From Halarcobacter sp. (GTDB lineage: Bacteria; Campylobacterota; Campylobacteria; Campylobacterales; Arcobacteraceae): a stretch of DNA of 64,000 bases. The notes under the pieces were generated by a model, which worked only from the letters and a program-made list of their open reading frames with translations, made no database searches and had not been told where the DNA came from. Location of the stretch: contig NZ_OY780939.1 of assembly GCF_963675975.1 (NCBI RefSeq), forward strand, positions 2,976,001-3,040,000, written 5' to 3'. The translations under genes and the position numbers were made by a program. Shown here one piece after another: positions 54,221 through 63,823 of this stretch (its first letter is position 1; each line of letters opens with the position of its first letter).

Positions 54221-54556
54221 ATGAAAAAAGATAAATTTAAAAAAGAGATAAACACTTTAAAAATTTTTTTTGAACTTTATTGTAAAACAAATCATAAAGC
54301 TCAAAATAGTTTTAATAATATTATTAAATATCAAGATTTTACTTTAAACAATGAGATTACACTATGTAATGACTGTAAAAAATTATTTGACTATAGTGTA
54401 AATAAACTACAAAATTGCCCCCATGAAGAAAAACCAAGATGTAGAAAATGTCCCAATCCATGTTATGAAAAAGATCAATGGAAAGCTTTAGCTAAAATCA
54501 TGAGAAGTAGTGGTTTAAAGTTAGGATTACTAAAAATAAAAAATCTGTTTTCTTAA
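54221..54556 (+). CDS. YgbA_NO-family protein (nitrous oxide-stimulated promoter family)
   Basis: 111-aa cysteine-rich protein. C-N-D-C-x3-L-F-D-Y, then C-P-H-E-E-K-P-R-C-R-K-C-P-N-P-C-Y matches the YgbA_NO family (E. coli YgbA), whose genes are controlled by NO-responsive regulators. The Cys spacing suggests a bound metal or cluster. The class II FNR-type promoter upstream agrees. Its biochemical role is not known to me. Confidence 0.82.
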   Translation: MKKDKFKKEINTLKIFFELYCKTNHKAQNSFNNIIKYQDFTLNNEITLCNDCKKLFDYSVNKLQNCPHEEKPRCRKCPNPCYEKDQWKALAKIMRSSGLKLGLLKIKNLFS

Positions 54557-54561
54557 TGCAC

Positions 54562-54603
54562 TTGATTTAAATCAATTTAATAAATTTATTTTTTATGTAA
54601 AAT
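54562..54603 (+). promoter_or_regulatory. FNR-type box and promoter of moaA
   Basis: TTGATTTAAATCAA (54562-54575) is a full palindrome. The -10 TAAAAT (54598-54603) begins 29.5 bp from its centre. Transcription would start near 54610, 13 nt before the moaA ATG. Confidence 0.8.
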
Positions 54604-54622
54604 TTCAAAAAAAGGAGAAGCT

Positions 54623-55600
54623 ATGCTTATTGATAAATACAATAGAGAAATCGATTATCTTCGAATTTCAGTCACTCAAAGATGCAACTTTAGATGCCAA
54701 TACTGCATGCCTGAAAAACCTTTTGAATGGACTCCTAAAGAGGATTTGTTAACTTATGAAGAGATGTTTAAATTTATAAAAATTTCAATAGACAATGGAA
54801 TAAAAAAAATAAGAATCACAGGTGGTGAGCCATTAGTAAGAGATGATTTATATAAACTAATAGAGATGATATCTTCTTATAAACATGATATTGATTTAGC
54901 TCTTACAACAAATGGATACTTACTAAAACAACAAATACCAAAATTAAAAAAAGCTGGATTAAAAAGGGTAAATATATCAATTGATTCACTAGAAAAAGAG
55001 ACTTTTGGGTACCTTACTAAAAAAGATGTACTATCAAAAGTTTTAGAAGGTATTGATTTGGCAATTAATTCAGGAATAAAAGTAAAACTAAACAGTGTAA
55101 TCTTAAAAAACATAAATGAAAATGAGATTATAAACCTATATAATTTTGCAAAAAATAAAAATATTCAAATTAGATATATTGAGTATATGGAAAATGAAAA
55201 TGCCTATTCAAATTTAAAAACCCTATCAAGTAAAGAGATACTTAAAACAATTAAAAATATTACAAATATAAAAGAAGTAGATTCAAAAGTAAATTCTGCT
55301 GCAAAAATTTACGAAGATGAGGATGGATATTGTTTTGGTATTATAGAACCTTATGATGATTCTTTTTGTAAAACTTGCAATAGAATAAGACTTAGTGCGA
55401 ATGGCGACTTGATTCCATGTCTATATTATGAAGACTCATCAAATATCAAAAACTCATTAGAAGATGATAAAAAAATAGTAAATATTATAAAAGAAGTCAT
55501 AGCAAAAAGACCTGAAAAAAATAAATGGTCTTATTCAAATAAACTTGAAAAAGTAGAAAAAGAGATATCATCTAGAGCCTTTTATTTTACTGGTGGATAA
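54623..55600 (+). CDS. moaA: GTP 3',8-cyclase (molybdenum cofactor biosynthesis)
   Basis: 325-aa radical SAM enzyme for the first step of molybdopterin synthesis. The N-terminal C-N-F-R-C-Q-Y-C cluster and R-I-T-G-G-E-P-L-V-R follow the family; the C-terminal cluster is C-K-T-C-N-R-I-R-L-S-A-N-G and a later Cys (P-C-L-Y). It supplies cofactor for NapA, which starts 186 bp downstream; both carry the same type of FNR-like promoter. Confidence 0.95.
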   Translation: MLIDKYNREIDYLRISVTQRCNFRCQYCMPEKPFEWTPKEDLLTYEEMFKFIKISIDNGIKKIRITGGEPLVRDDLYKLIEMISSYKHDIDLALTTNGYLLKQQIPKLKKAGLKRVNISIDSLEKETFGYLTKKDVLSKVLEGIDLAINSGIKVKLNSVILKNINENEIINLYNFAKNKNIQIRYIEYMENENAYSNLKTLSSKEILKTIKNITNIKEVDSKVNSAAKIYEDEDGYCFGIIEPYDDSFCKTCNRIRLSANGDLIPCLYYEDSSNIKNSLEDDKKIVNIIKEVIAKRPEKNKWSYSNKLEKVEKEISSRAFYFTGG

Positions 55601-55701
55601 TATTAACTCTTCCCTTTAAATAAAAATATTTTAAATTATATAATCTCCAAATAGTCCTATACATAAGCCTTATATCTAAAAATAAATTTTTCTTTAATAA
55701 A

Positions 55702-55743
55702 TTGACTTAAGTCAAAGTTTTAAATTTTTTTTAGTGTTAAAAT
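55702..55743 (+). promoter_or_regulatory. FNR-type box and promoter of the nap operon
   Basis: TTGACTTAAGTCAA (55702-55715) is a perfect palindrome, TTGAC variant. TAAAAT (55738-55743) begins 29.5 bp from its centre, predicting a start near 55750, 36 nt before the napA ATG. Confidence 0.82.
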
Positions 55744-55785
55744 TATCATGTTAGAAAAGAAAAATTTTAGAAGGAGAAGAGAAAG

Positions 55786-58596
55786 ATGTCACTTTCAAGA
55801 AGAGATTTTCTAAAAAGCTCTGCTGCAGCATCTGCCGCAGCAGCAGTTGGCATGAGTGTACCTAGTAATCTAAGTGCAGCTACTCAAACAGCTGAAGCTG
55901 GATGGAGATGGGATAAGGCTGCATGTAGATTTTGCGGTACAGGTTGTGGAATCATGATGGCAACAAAAAATGGAAAAATTGTTGCAGTAAAAGGAGATCC
56001 AGCAGCACCAGTAAATAGAGGATTAAATTGTATTAAAGGATACTTTAATGCAAAAATCATGTATGGTGCAGACAGATTAAAAACTCCACTTTTAAGAGTA
56101 AATGCAAAAGGTGAGTTTGACAAAAATGGAAAATTTGCTCCTGTATCTTGGCAAAGAGCTTTTGATGAAATGGAGATTCATATCAAAAAAGCTTTAAAAG
56201 CTTCAGGACCAGAAGGTGTTGGTGTATTTGCATCTGGGCAATATACAATTATGGAAGGTTATGCAGCTCAAAAAATGATGAAAGCTGGATTTAGATCAAA
56301 TGCTATTGATCCAAATGCAAGACACTGTATGGCTTCAGCTGTTGTTGGTTTTTATCAAACATTTGGAATTGATGAACCTAGTGGTTGTTATGATGATATT
56401 GAACTTACAGATACAGTTGTATCATGGGGTTCAAATATGGCTGAAATGCACCCTATTTTATGGTCAAGGGTTACAGATAGAAAATTATCAAACCCAGACA
56501 ATGTAAAAGTTGTAAATATTTCAACTTATAGACATAGAACTTCTGATTTAGCAGATATGGAGATTATATTTACTCCAAATACTGACTTAGCTTTATGGAA
56601 CTATATTGCCCATGAAATAGTTTATAATCATCCAGAAGCTATTGATTGGGATTTTGTTAAAAAACATATAATTTTTGCAGCAAGTCCAGTTAATATGGGT
56701 TATGGTATGAGAAGAACTGGAGAAAAATCTCTAAAAGATGGTAAATACTCTGATAAAGAGATGGAAACTATTTCTAAAGAGATGAAAAAAACAGTATCAG
56801 AAACTGAAGCACCAGCATTAGCTCCATATGGTTATAAAGCTGGAGATGTTATGGAAAATAATCCAGCAGGATTAAAACACTGGGAAATCTCTTTTGAAGA
56901 GTATAAAAAATTCCTTGAACCATACACTTTAGACTATGTAGCAAAAATATCTAAAGGTAATCCAGATGAAGATATTGAAGTATTTAAGAAAAAACTTAAA
57001 GATTTAGCTTCTTTATATATTCAAAAAGACAGAAAAGTTGTTTCATTCTGGACAATGGGTATGAATCAACACACAAGAGGTACATGGGTTAATACTTTAG
57101 CTTATAACGTACACTTCTTATTAAATAAACAAGCAAAACCTGGTTCTGGAGCATTTTCACTTACTGGACAACCAAGTGCATGTGGTACAGCAAGGGAAGT
57201 AGGAACATTCTGTCACAGATTACCTGCTGATATGATGGTTGCAAATGGTGCTCATAGAAAAATTGTTGAAAATAAATGGCAAATTCCAGAAGGAACATTA
57301 AACCCAGTTGGAAATCAACACATTATGAAAATCCATAGAGATATTGAAGATGGTGTAGTAAAATTTGCGTGGGTTAATGTTTGTAATCCTTATCAAGATA
57401 CTGCAAGTGCAAGCCACTGGATAAAAGCAGCTAGACAAATGGATAATTTTATCGTTTGTTCAGATGGGTATCCAGGTATTTCTGCAAAAGTATCTGACCT
57501 TATTTTACCTTCAGCAATGATTTATGAAAAATGGGGAGCTTATGGTAATGCAGAAAGAAGAACTCAACACTGGAGACAACAAGTATTACCAATAGGTGAT
57601 TCTATGTCTGATACTTGGCAATGGGTTGAATTATCAAAAAGATTTAAAATAAAAGATTTATGGGGTGAATACACTCTAAGAAATGGTAAAAAACTTCCAG
57701 ATGTAATTGCAAAAGCTAAAGAGATGGGATATGATGAAAATACAACTATGTATGATATCCTTTTTGCAAACAAAGAAGCAAAAAGCTATAAACTAAATGC
57801 TGAAGATCCTATCCAAAAAGGATTTGATAATACTGAAGGATTTGGTGATAACAGAAATGTTCTTGGAAGTGATGGAGAAGTTTGGAAAGGTTATGGTTTC
57901 TTTATCCAAAAATATCTATTTGAAGAATACGCTTGGTTTGGTAGAGGTCATGCACACGATTTAGCTGACTTTGATACTTATCATAGAGTAAGAGGACTTA
58001 AATGGCCAGTTGTAGATGGTAAAGAGACTCAATGGAGATTTAATACTAAATATGACCCATATGCAAAAAAATATGGAAAAGAGACTGGACATACAGATTT
58101 CGCATTTTATGGAAAACTTGCAAAAGCTCTTCCTAGTGGAGACCTTTTAGGTGTTAAAAATAAAACTAAAACTGCATTAAAAAACAAAGCAAAAATATTT
58201 GCTAGACCATATATGGATCCACCAGAAGTACCAAATGAAGAATATCCATTATGGTTAAGTACAGGTAGAGTTTTAGAACATTGGCATAGTGGAACTATGA
58301 CAATGAGAGTTCCAGAACTTTATAGAGCTGTTCCGGAAGCACTTTGTTATATGCACCCAGAAGATGCAAAAAAACATGACCTAAAACAAGGTGGATTATG
58401 TTGGGTTGAATCTAGACGTGGAAAAGTAAAAGCTAGAGTTGAAACAAGGGGAAGAAACAGACCTTCTAGAGGATTAGTATTTGTACCTTGGTTTGATGAG
58501 AAAGTATTTATTAACAAAGTATGTTTAGATGCAACTTGTCCGCAGTCAAAACAAACAGACTTTAAAAAATGTGCAGTTAAGATTTATAAAGCATAA
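55786..58596 (+). CDS. napA: Periplasmic nitrate reductase catalytic subunit NapA
   Basis: 936-aa molybdoenzyme reducing nitrate to nitrite in the periplasm. A twin-arginine signal (S-R-R-D-F-L-K, residues 4-10) leads an Ala-rich helix. The [4Fe-4S] motif C-R-F-C-G-T-G-C-G and later C-I-K-G are near residue 50. The molybdenum ligand Cys is in the segment A-R-H-C-M-A-S-A-V. It is longer than proteobacterial NapA, as in Campylobacterota. GAAGGAGAAG lies upstream. It leads napAGHBF-x-LD, all on one strand with small gaps. Confidence 0.96.
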   Translation: MSLSRRDFLKSSAAASAAAAVGMSVPSNLSAATQTAEAGWRWDKAACRFCGTGCGIMMATKNGKIVAVKGDPAAPVNRGLNCIKGYFNAKIMYGADRLKTPLLRVNAKGEFDKNGKFAPVSWQRAFDEMEIHIKKALKASGPEGVGVFASGQYTIMEGYAAQKMMKAGFRSNAIDPNARHCMASAVVGFYQTFGIDEPSGCYDDIELTDTVVSWGSNMAEMHPILWSRVTDRKLSNPDNVKVVNISTYRHRTSDLADMEIIFTPNTDLALWNYIAHEIVYNHPEAIDWDFVKKHIIFAASPVNMGYGMRRTGEKSLKDGKYSDKEMETISKEMKKTVSETEAPALAPYGYKAGDVMENNPAGLKHWEISFEEYKKFLEPYTLDYVAKISKGNPDEDIEVFKKKLKDLASLYIQKDRKVVSFWTMGMNQHTRGTWVNTLAYNVHFLLNKQAKPGSGAFSLTGQPSACGTAREVGTFCHRLPADMMVANGAHRKIVENKWQIPEGTLNPVGNQHIMKIHRDIEDGVVKFAWVNVCNPYQDTASASHWIKAARQMDNFIVCSDGYPGISAKVSDLILPSAMIYEKWGAYGNAERRTQHWRQQVLPIGDSMSDTWQWVELSKRFKIKDLWGEYTLRNGKKLPDVIAKAKEMGYDENTTMYDILFANKEAKSYKLNAEDPIQKGFDNTEGFGDNRNVLGSDGEVWKGYGFFIQKYLFEEYAWFGRGHAHDLADFDTYHRVRGLKWPVVDGKETQWRFNTKYDPYAKKYGKETGHTDFAFYGKLAKALPSGDLLGVKNKTKTALKNKAKIFARPYMDPPEVPNEEYPLWLSTGRVLEHWHSGTMTMRVPELYRAVPEALCYMHPEDAKKHDLKQGGLCWVESRRGKVKARVETRGRNRPSRGLVFVPWFDEKVFINKVCLDATCPQSKQTDFKKCAVKIYKA

Positions 58597-58616
58597 GTAA
58601 AAAAGGGAGTACTGCT

Positions 58617-59444
58617 TTGAACAGTAATAATCCTTTGAAAGAAAATAAAATGAAAAGTGAAGAGATAAGTGACAGAAGAAAATTTTTTTTAAACTTAGCA
58701 AGAGCAGCAGGAATTGCTGCTCTTGGTGGATTAATTTGGAGTGCTTATATTGATGAAGTAACAGCATCAGAACTAACTCTAAGACCACCTGGTGCATTAG
58801 ATGAAGAAGATTTTCTAAAAACATGTATCAAATGTGGAATGTGTGTAGAAGCATGTCCATATGACACACTTAAATTAGCAAAACCAGGAGATAATAAACC
58901 TTTGGGAACTCCTTTTTTTGAGCCAAGAGATGTGCCTTGTTATATGTGTACAGATATACCATGTGTTCCTGTTTGTCCAACAGATGCATTAGATATAACT
59001 AAAGTAAGTACAAATGGAAAGCTTAACATAAATCAAGCTCAAATGGGTGTTGCAGTAGTGGATACAAAAAATTGTATTGCCTTTTGGGGAATTCAATGTG
59101 ATGCATGTTATAGAGCCTGTCCCTTATTAGATGTTGCTATAAAATTAGAATATACAAAAAATGAAAGAACAGGAAAACACGCTTTTTTAAAACCAATTGT
59201 TGATAGTGATTTTTGTACTGGTTGTGGGCTTTGTGAAAGAGCTTGTGTGACAGAAAAAGCATCTATTTTTGTTTTACCTAAAGAGGTAGCTCTAGGACGT
59301 GCTGGAGATTATTATATTAAAGGTTGGGATAAAACAGATGAGAAAAGACTTGAAAATGCAACTAGTGAAACAACAAAAACTGAAATAAGTAAACAAAAAG
59401 CTGTTGATTCATTAAATGATATGGGAGGACTTTTAGATGATTAA
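58617..59444 (+). CDS. napG: Ferredoxin-type protein NapG
   Basis: 275-aa periplasmic iron-sulfur protein passing electrons toward NapA. A twin-arginine signal (S-D-R-R-K-F-F-L) precedes four [4Fe-4S] motifs: C-I-K-C-G-M-C-V-E-A-C-P, C-Y-M-C-T-D-I-P-C-V-P-V-C-P, C-D-A-C-Y-R-A-C-P and C-T-G-C-G-L-C-E-R-A-C. The start is TTG at 58617 with GGGAG 7 nt upstream; an ATG at 58650 lacks a ribosome binding site. It overlaps napH by 8 bp. Confidence 0.94.
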   Translation: MNSNNPLKENKMKSEEISDRRKFFLNLARAAGIAALGGLIWSAYIDEVTASELTLRPPGALDEEDFLKTCIKCGMCVEACPYDTLKLAKPGDNKPLGTPFFEPRDVPCYMCTDIPCVPVCPTDALDITKVSTNGKLNINQAQMGVAVVDTKNCIAFWGIQCDACYRACPLLDVAIKLEYTKNERTGKHAFLKPIVDSDFCTGCGLCERACVTEKASIFVLPKEVALGRAGDYYIKGWDKTDEKRLENATSETTKTEISKQKAVDSLNDMGGLLDD

Positions 59445-60252
59445 GAATAAATTTCTAATCCTTAGAAGATTAACTCAAATATCTATAATGGTTTTATATT
59501 TTGGTGCTAATGCTTGGGGATGGAATATTTTAATTGGAAATTTAAGTTCATCAAAAATCATGAATTTAATTCCAATGAGTGATCCTTATGCAGTATTGCA
59601 AATGTTTGTTTCAGGGGCAATAATAGCATCAGATGTATTTTTAGGAGCATTAATTGTTGTTATATTTTATTCAATAATTGGAGGAAGAGCATTTTGTTCT
59701 TGGGTTTGTCCTGTAAATATTATTACAGATTTGGCAAACTATATTAGAAGAAAACTTGAATTTAATAGAATTCAAAAAAGACAACCTGCTACAAGAAATA
59801 TCCGATACTGGACAATAGCAGTTAGTTTAATAATTTCTTTTATTTTTGGAGTAGCAGCCTTTGAATTTATTTCTCCTATATCAATGGTACATAGAGGAAT
59901 AATTTTTGGTTTAGGTTTTGGTTGGTCGGCTATTCTAATTATATTTTTATTTGACCTTTTTATTTTAAAAAATGGTTGGTGCGGACATATTTGTCCCTTA
60001 GGAGGATTCTATTCAATAGTAGGAAAATTTAGTCTTATTAGAGTAGAACACGAAGAAGAAAAATGTACACTTTGTATGAAGTGTAAAGAGGTTTGTCCAG
60101 AAAGTCAAGTATTGTTTATGGTTGGAAAATCAACAGAACAAATACTTTCAGGAGAATGTACAAACTGTGCAAGATGCGTAGAAGTTTGTGATGATGATGC
60201 ACTAAACTTCTCATTAAGAAATCTGATAGATAATAAAAAGAAGGAGAATTGA
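59437..60252 (+). CDS. napH: Quinol dehydrogenase membrane component NapH
   Basis: 271-aa membrane protein with about four helices, the C-S-W-V-C-P and C-G-H-I-C-P-L-G-G motifs, and two C-terminal [4Fe-4S] motifs (C-T-L-C-M-K-C-K-E-V-C-P, C-T-N-C-A-R-C-V-E-V-C). With NapG it replaces NapC as the quinol oxidase for the system. Confidence 0.94.
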   Translation: MIKNKFLILRRLTQISIMVLYFGANAWGWNILIGNLSSSKIMNLIPMSDPYAVLQMFVSGAIIASDVFLGALIVVIFYSIIGGRAFCSWVCPVNIITDLANYIRRKLEFNRIQKRQPATRNIRYWTIAVSLIISFIFGVAAFEFISPISMVHRGIIFGLGFGWSAILIIFLFDLFILKNGWCGHICPLGGFYSIVGKFSLIRVEHEEEKCTLCMKCKEVCPESQVLFMVGKSTEQILSGECTNCARCVEVCDDDALNFSLRNLIDNKKKEN

Positions 60253-60253
60253 T

Positions 60254-60883
60254 ATGAAACTTGTTACTAAACTTGGGCTTGGTTTAGCAGTAACTTCATT
60301 TATTGCATTTATAGGTTGTTCTCAAGCTCAACCAACAATTTCAGAAGAATCTTTAGGACTAAGAAAAGTTGATCTTTATAGTGAAGATACAGTAGTACCT
60401 GAAGAAACTAAATACAATAAAGCTGCACCTAGTAGTTCTAAAACAATTAATAGAGCTTTTCAAGATGCACCACCAATGATTCCACACGATGTTGAAGGAA
60501 TGTTACCAATTACTGTGAACAATAATCAATGTGTAAGTTGCCATGCTCCAGAAGTTGCACCATCACTTGGAGCGTTACCATACCCTAAATCACATATGAT
60601 TAATTTTAGACCAGAAACATCATTGGCTAAAGATGGTAAGATAGTAAAAAATGGAAAAGAGATTGATAATACATCAAGTGAGAAACTTGAATATGTTACA
60701 ATCAAAAATATAAATAAACTAAATGGAGCAAGATTTAACTGTTCGCAATGTCATGCTCCACAAAGTGAAGGTGAATTAGTAGGAAATACTTTTCAACCAG
60801 ATTTTACAAATGAAGATGGTATGAAAAAATCTAGTTGGTCAGGTTCTAAACTTACTGAGGGTTTAGACACATTAATGGAATAA
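60254..60883 (+). CDS. napB: Diheme cytochrome c NapB
   Basis: 209-aa small subunit of nitrate reductase, with two C-x2-C-H heme motifs, C-V-S-C-H and C-S-Q-C-H. The N-terminal signal ends in F-I-G-C, a possible but imperfect lipobox. The start is 2 bp after napH. Confidence 0.94.
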   Translation: MKLVTKLGLGLAVTSFIAFIGCSQAQPTISEESLGLRKVDLYSEDTVVPEETKYNKAAPSSSKTINRAFQDAPPMIPHDVEGMLPITVNNNQCVSCHAPEVAPSLGALPYPKSHMINFRPETSLAKDGKIVKNGKEIDNTSSEKLEYVTIKNINKLNGARFNCSQCHAPQSEGELVGNTFQPDFTNEDGMKKSSWSGSKLTEGLDTLME

Positions 60884-60885
60884 TT

Positions 60886-61374
60886 ATGAAAAGAAGAGAG
60901 CTTTTTAGCTCTCTTGCCAACTCTTTTTCTAAAAAAGAGGAGCAAGAGACTCAAATTAGACCACCATATTATAAAGAATTAGATTCTTTTCATAAAGAGT
61001 GTACTAACTGTGATAATGAGTGTGCCACTTTTTGTGAAGAAAATATAATTATAATTGGAAAAGATAATACTCCAATAATTGATTTTAGTTTAGGAGGATG
61101 CACATATTGTGATGAGTGTGCAATAAATTGTCCTAACGATGTATTAACTATAGAAAACAAAAAAAGAATTGACGCTAAAATTGAGATTGATATTTTAAAA
61201 TGTATTAGTTGGCATAATACAATGTGCTTTTCATGTAAAGACCCATGTTTAGATGATGCCATAAAATTTTTAGGGATGTTTAGACCCTCTATAGATGAAA
61301 ATATTTGTACAAATTGTGGTTTTTGTATTTCAAAATGCCCAACAGAAGCTATTACTATTATTAAGGAGAATTAA
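60886..61374 (+). CDS. napF: Ferredoxin-type protein NapF
   Basis: 162-aa cytoplasmic iron-sulfur protein thought to help NapA maturation. It starts M-K-R-R-E-L-F-S. The cluster motifs C-T-N-C-D-N-E-C, C-T-Y-C-D-E-C-A-I-N-C-P, C-x-S-C-K-D-P-C and C-T-N-C-G-F-C-I-S-K-C-P are visible; the first is a variant. Two bp separate it from napB. Confidence 0.92.
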   Translation: MKRRELFSSLANSFSKKEEQETQIRPPYYKELDSFHKECTNCDNECATFCEENIIIIGKDNTPIIDFSLGGCTYCDECAINCPNDVLTIENKKRIDAKIEIDILKCISWHNTMCFSCKDPCLDDAIKFLGMFRPSIDENICTNCGFCISKCPTEAITIIKEN

Positions 61375-61653
61375 ATGCCTGTAAAATTTATATCACATGT
61401 AGATGAAGATAAAGATGAAAATTGGTTTATAAAACTAACAGATACATTGAGTGACAAAGATGCAATATGTAACAATTTAGAGGAATATAAAGAGAAATTG
61501 GAAGAATACTCAAGTGAGTACGGATATGATATAGAAGTAGTATGGACAAAATCAAAAACTCTTTCTATAAAAAACTATCAAGATTTAAATGAAAAAATGG
61601 CTCTTTTACAAAAAGAATATGAAAATGAGATTGATGAATTAAATAAAAAGTAA
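61375..61653 (+). CDS. Small acidic protein of unknown function inside the nap operon
   Basis: 92-aa acidic protein, no signal peptide, no Cys beyond C32. The C-terminal third is a charged coiled coil. Its ATG begins on the base after the napF stop and it ends 9 bp before napL, so it is translated as part of the operon. I do not recognise it; a chaperone-like or assembly role is only a guess. Confidence 0.7.
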   Translation: MPVKFISHVDEDKDENWFIKLTDTLSDKDAICNNLEEYKEKLEEYSSEYGYDIEVVWTKSKTLSIKNYQDLNEKMALLQKEYENEIDELNKK

Positions 61654-61662
61654 GGTAGATTC

Positions 61663-62604
61663 ATGTTAAAAATATTTTTGCTATTTATTCTTTGTTTTAA
61701 TTTATATGCTGTAGATAAAATAACTCCTTCAAAAGTTCTTACTACATCTGGTGATGTACAAGATATGAAACTAAAAGATAATATTCTTTATGCTGGAACA
61801 AGTAATGGAACAGTTGAGATTTTTGATATAAATACAAATGAGAAATTAAAAGAGATAAAAATACCTGACATAAAAGACTTTATGGGTGATACAATTCCTG
61901 CAAAAATATATTCAATTGATATACTTAATAATAAAATATTAATAGTATCACAAGGAATGAATGGATATAGAAATATTTTTATATATGAAAATAGTGATTT
62001 AAAAAAGATTATAGACATTGAAAAAAAATACTACTTGCAAAAAGCATATTTTGTGGATGATAACAATATAATTTTTGCACTACTAAGTAACCAAATAGGT
62101 TTATATAATTTCACTTCTCAAAAATTAAAATATCTAATCCAAATTAGTGCATCTTCATTTTCTGATTTTGTTATAAATCAAAATAAACAAACAATTGTTA
62201 CAACTGATGAAAGTGGAATTGTAAAAGAGATAAATATAAATGAAGGCAGTGTTATAAAACAATATAAAACATTGAACCTTGATAAAATATATCAATTGGA
62301 TTTTAAAAACAATGTAGTAATAACCGCTGGACAAGATAGAAAATCATCTATATATAAAAATCAGTCAAGTTACAAATTGGAATTTGATTTTTTATTATAT
62401 AGTTGTGCATTGAATAAAAATGGTAAATATGGTGCAATAGCATTCAATGAAGAAAATGAAGTATTAATATTTAACATAGATACAAAAGAATATCTAAAAA
62501 TATTAACAGGACAAGAAGCTACAGTAACAAAAATACTATTTAATACAAAAAATCAAGTTTTTGTTAGTAGCGATAGCAATAAAATAAACTATTATAATTT
62601 TTAA
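61663..62604 (+). CDS. napL: WD40-like periplasmic protein NapL
   Basis: 313-aa exported beta-propeller-like protein: signal peptide (1-16) and repeated blades such as D-N-I-L-Y-A-G-T-S-N-G-T-V-E-I-F-D and T-I-V-T-T-D-E-S-G-I-V. The position between napF and napD matches napL of Campylobacter/Wolinella; its exact role in nitrate reduction is not settled. Confidence 0.85.
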   Translation: MLKIFLLFILCFNLYAVDKITPSKVLTTSGDVQDMKLKDNILYAGTSNGTVEIFDINTNEKLKEIKIPDIKDFMGDTIPAKIYSIDILNNKILIVSQGMNGYRNIFIYENSDLKKIIDIEKKYYLQKAYFVDDNNIIFALLSNQIGLYNFTSQKLKYLIQISASSFSDFVINQNKQTIVTTDESGIVKEININEGSVIKQYKTLNLDKIYQLDFKNNVVITAGQDRKSSIYKNQSSYKLEFDFLLYSCALNKNGKYGAIAFNEENEVLIFNIDTKEYLKILTGQEATVTKILFNTKNQVFVSSDSNKINYYNF

Positions 62605-62614
62605 GGAGTTTAAA

Positions 62615-62998
62615 ATGAATATATCAAGTATTGTAGTACAGACTACACCAAAGTATTTAGAACAAGTAGTGGAAGATTTAAAAAACTGTAAAGCATGTGA
62701 TTATCATATACATGATGAAAAAGGAAGAATCATCATAACAATAGAAGGAAATGGTGTTAAAGAAGAATTAGAAAAATTAAGAGTAATAGAAGCAATACCA
62801 CATGTTATATCAGCAGATATGCAAATGGCTTATAGTGAAGATGAATTAGATGAGCATATTGAAGTTTTAGAAAACTCAGATGCAGTTCCAAAAATGTTAA
62901 ACGATGATAATATCGATCCAGATAAAATAATCTATAGAGGCGATTTAAAAAGAAAAGACTTAGAAGGCTTTGCAGAAGAATTTGATAAGGTTGATTAA
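62615..62998 (+). CDS. napD: NapA twin-arginine chaperone NapD
   Basis: 127-aa cytoplasmic protein with the NapD ferredoxin-like start (N-I-S-S-I-V-V-Q-T, E-Q-V-V-E-D-L) and I-P-H-V-I-S-A-D-M-Q-M-A-Y. NapD binds the NapA signal peptide and assists cofactor loading. A C-terminal extension (about 90-127) is longer than in enterics. Its TAA abuts the ATG of the PAS gene. Confidence 0.9.
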   Translation: MNISSIVVQTTPKYLEQVVEDLKNCKACDYHIHDEKGRIIITIEGNGVKEELEKLRVIEAIPHVISADMQMAYSEDELDEHIEVLENSDAVPKMLNDDNIDPDKIIYRGDLKRKDLEGFAEEFDKVD

Positions 62999-63442
62999 AT
63001 GGAATTTTTACAAAGTGAATTTTTAATAGAAACAATTGTACCTGAAGATGAACTAATTATTTCAAGAACAGATTTAAAAGGTAATATCACATATGCAAAT
63101 GAAACTTTTGCATATATTAGTGGTTATACTGTAGAAGAGTTAATAGGTAAACCACATAATATAGTTAGACATCCAGATATGCCGAAAAGAGTCTTTAAAC
63201 AGATGTGGGAAAAACTTCAAAGAAAAGAAAAATGGGAAGGTGTTGTAAAAAACCTAAGAAAAGATACTGGGTTTTATTGGGTACATGCAACTATAAGTGG
63301 AGTATATAAAGATGATAAACTAGTTGAATATAAATCAATAAGAATTCCAATTTCACATACAGAAAAAATTAAATTCCAAAGATTATATGATTCATATAGA
63401 AACATAGATAAAGAAAATATAAGAAAAATCATCTACACTTAA
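62999..63442 (+). CDS. PAS-only protein, CetB/Aer-like
   Basis: 147-aa cytoplasmic single PAS domain. I-S-R-T-D-L-K-G-N-I-T-Y-A-N-E, G-K-P-H-N-I-V-R-H-P-D-M-P and F-Y-W-V-H-A-T match the energy-taxis PAS proteins (Campylobacter CetB, Aer N-terminus), which bind FAD and sense redox state. The ATG directly follows the napD stop, so it is translated with the nap operon. A partner chemoreceptor such as CetA is not in the window. Confidence 0.82.
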   Translation: MEFLQSEFLIETIVPEDELIISRTDLKGNITYANETFAYISGYTVEELIGKPHNIVRHPDMPKRVFKQMWEKLQRKEKWEGVVKNLRKDTGFYWVHATISGVYKDDKLVEYKSIRIPISHTEKIKFQRLYDSYRNIDKENIRKIIYT

Positions 63443-63445
63443 TTA

Positions 63446-63521
63446 TGGTGCCCACAACGGGATTTGAACCTGTAACCTCTCCCTTACCATGGGATTGCTC
63501 TACCGTTGGAGCTATGCGGGC
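63446..63521 (-). tRNA. tRNA-Thr (anticodon GGT)
   Basis: 76-nt minus-strand cloverleaf. Acceptor GCCCGCA pairs with TGTGGGC (one G-T pair), encoded CCA, anticodon loop ATGGTAA gives GGT, and T-loop TTCAAAT. It is convergent with the PAS gene, 3 bp away, and no terminator lies between. Confidence 0.93.
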
Positions 63522-63658
63522 AATAAATTAAGTTGGAAATTCTAACCTTGACTTACTTAGTTTATACTTAATAGAAATATAAAAATCATTTATCCTAAAA
63601 TTTATTATTATTTATATTTAAGTTTCAATTAGTAAAATTTATTTACAAAAGGAACTTT

Positions 63659-63823
63659 ATGGAAACTATTGACAAAAATATAAAAGATATAAAAGATATA
63701 CTATCAAGATTCAGTAAAGAGCTAAAAAAGAAAGAAGAAACACATAAAGATATAATAAAAGAGCTAAGAGGAATAAGAAGCCAATTATATAGCTATAAAG
63801 AGCAAAGAGAGGTAAGTAAGTAA
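63659..63823 (+). CDS. Small coiled-coil protein, 54 aa
   Basis: A 54-codon frame starting ATG at 63659 with AAAGGA about 7 nt before it and ending TAA at 63821. The product is charged, Lys/Glu-rich, with a heptad-like pattern and no Cys. No family is recognised. The good ribosome binding site is the main support. Confidence 0.5.
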   Translation: METIDKNIKDIKDILSRFSKELKKKEETHKDIIKELRGIRSQLYSYKEQREVSK

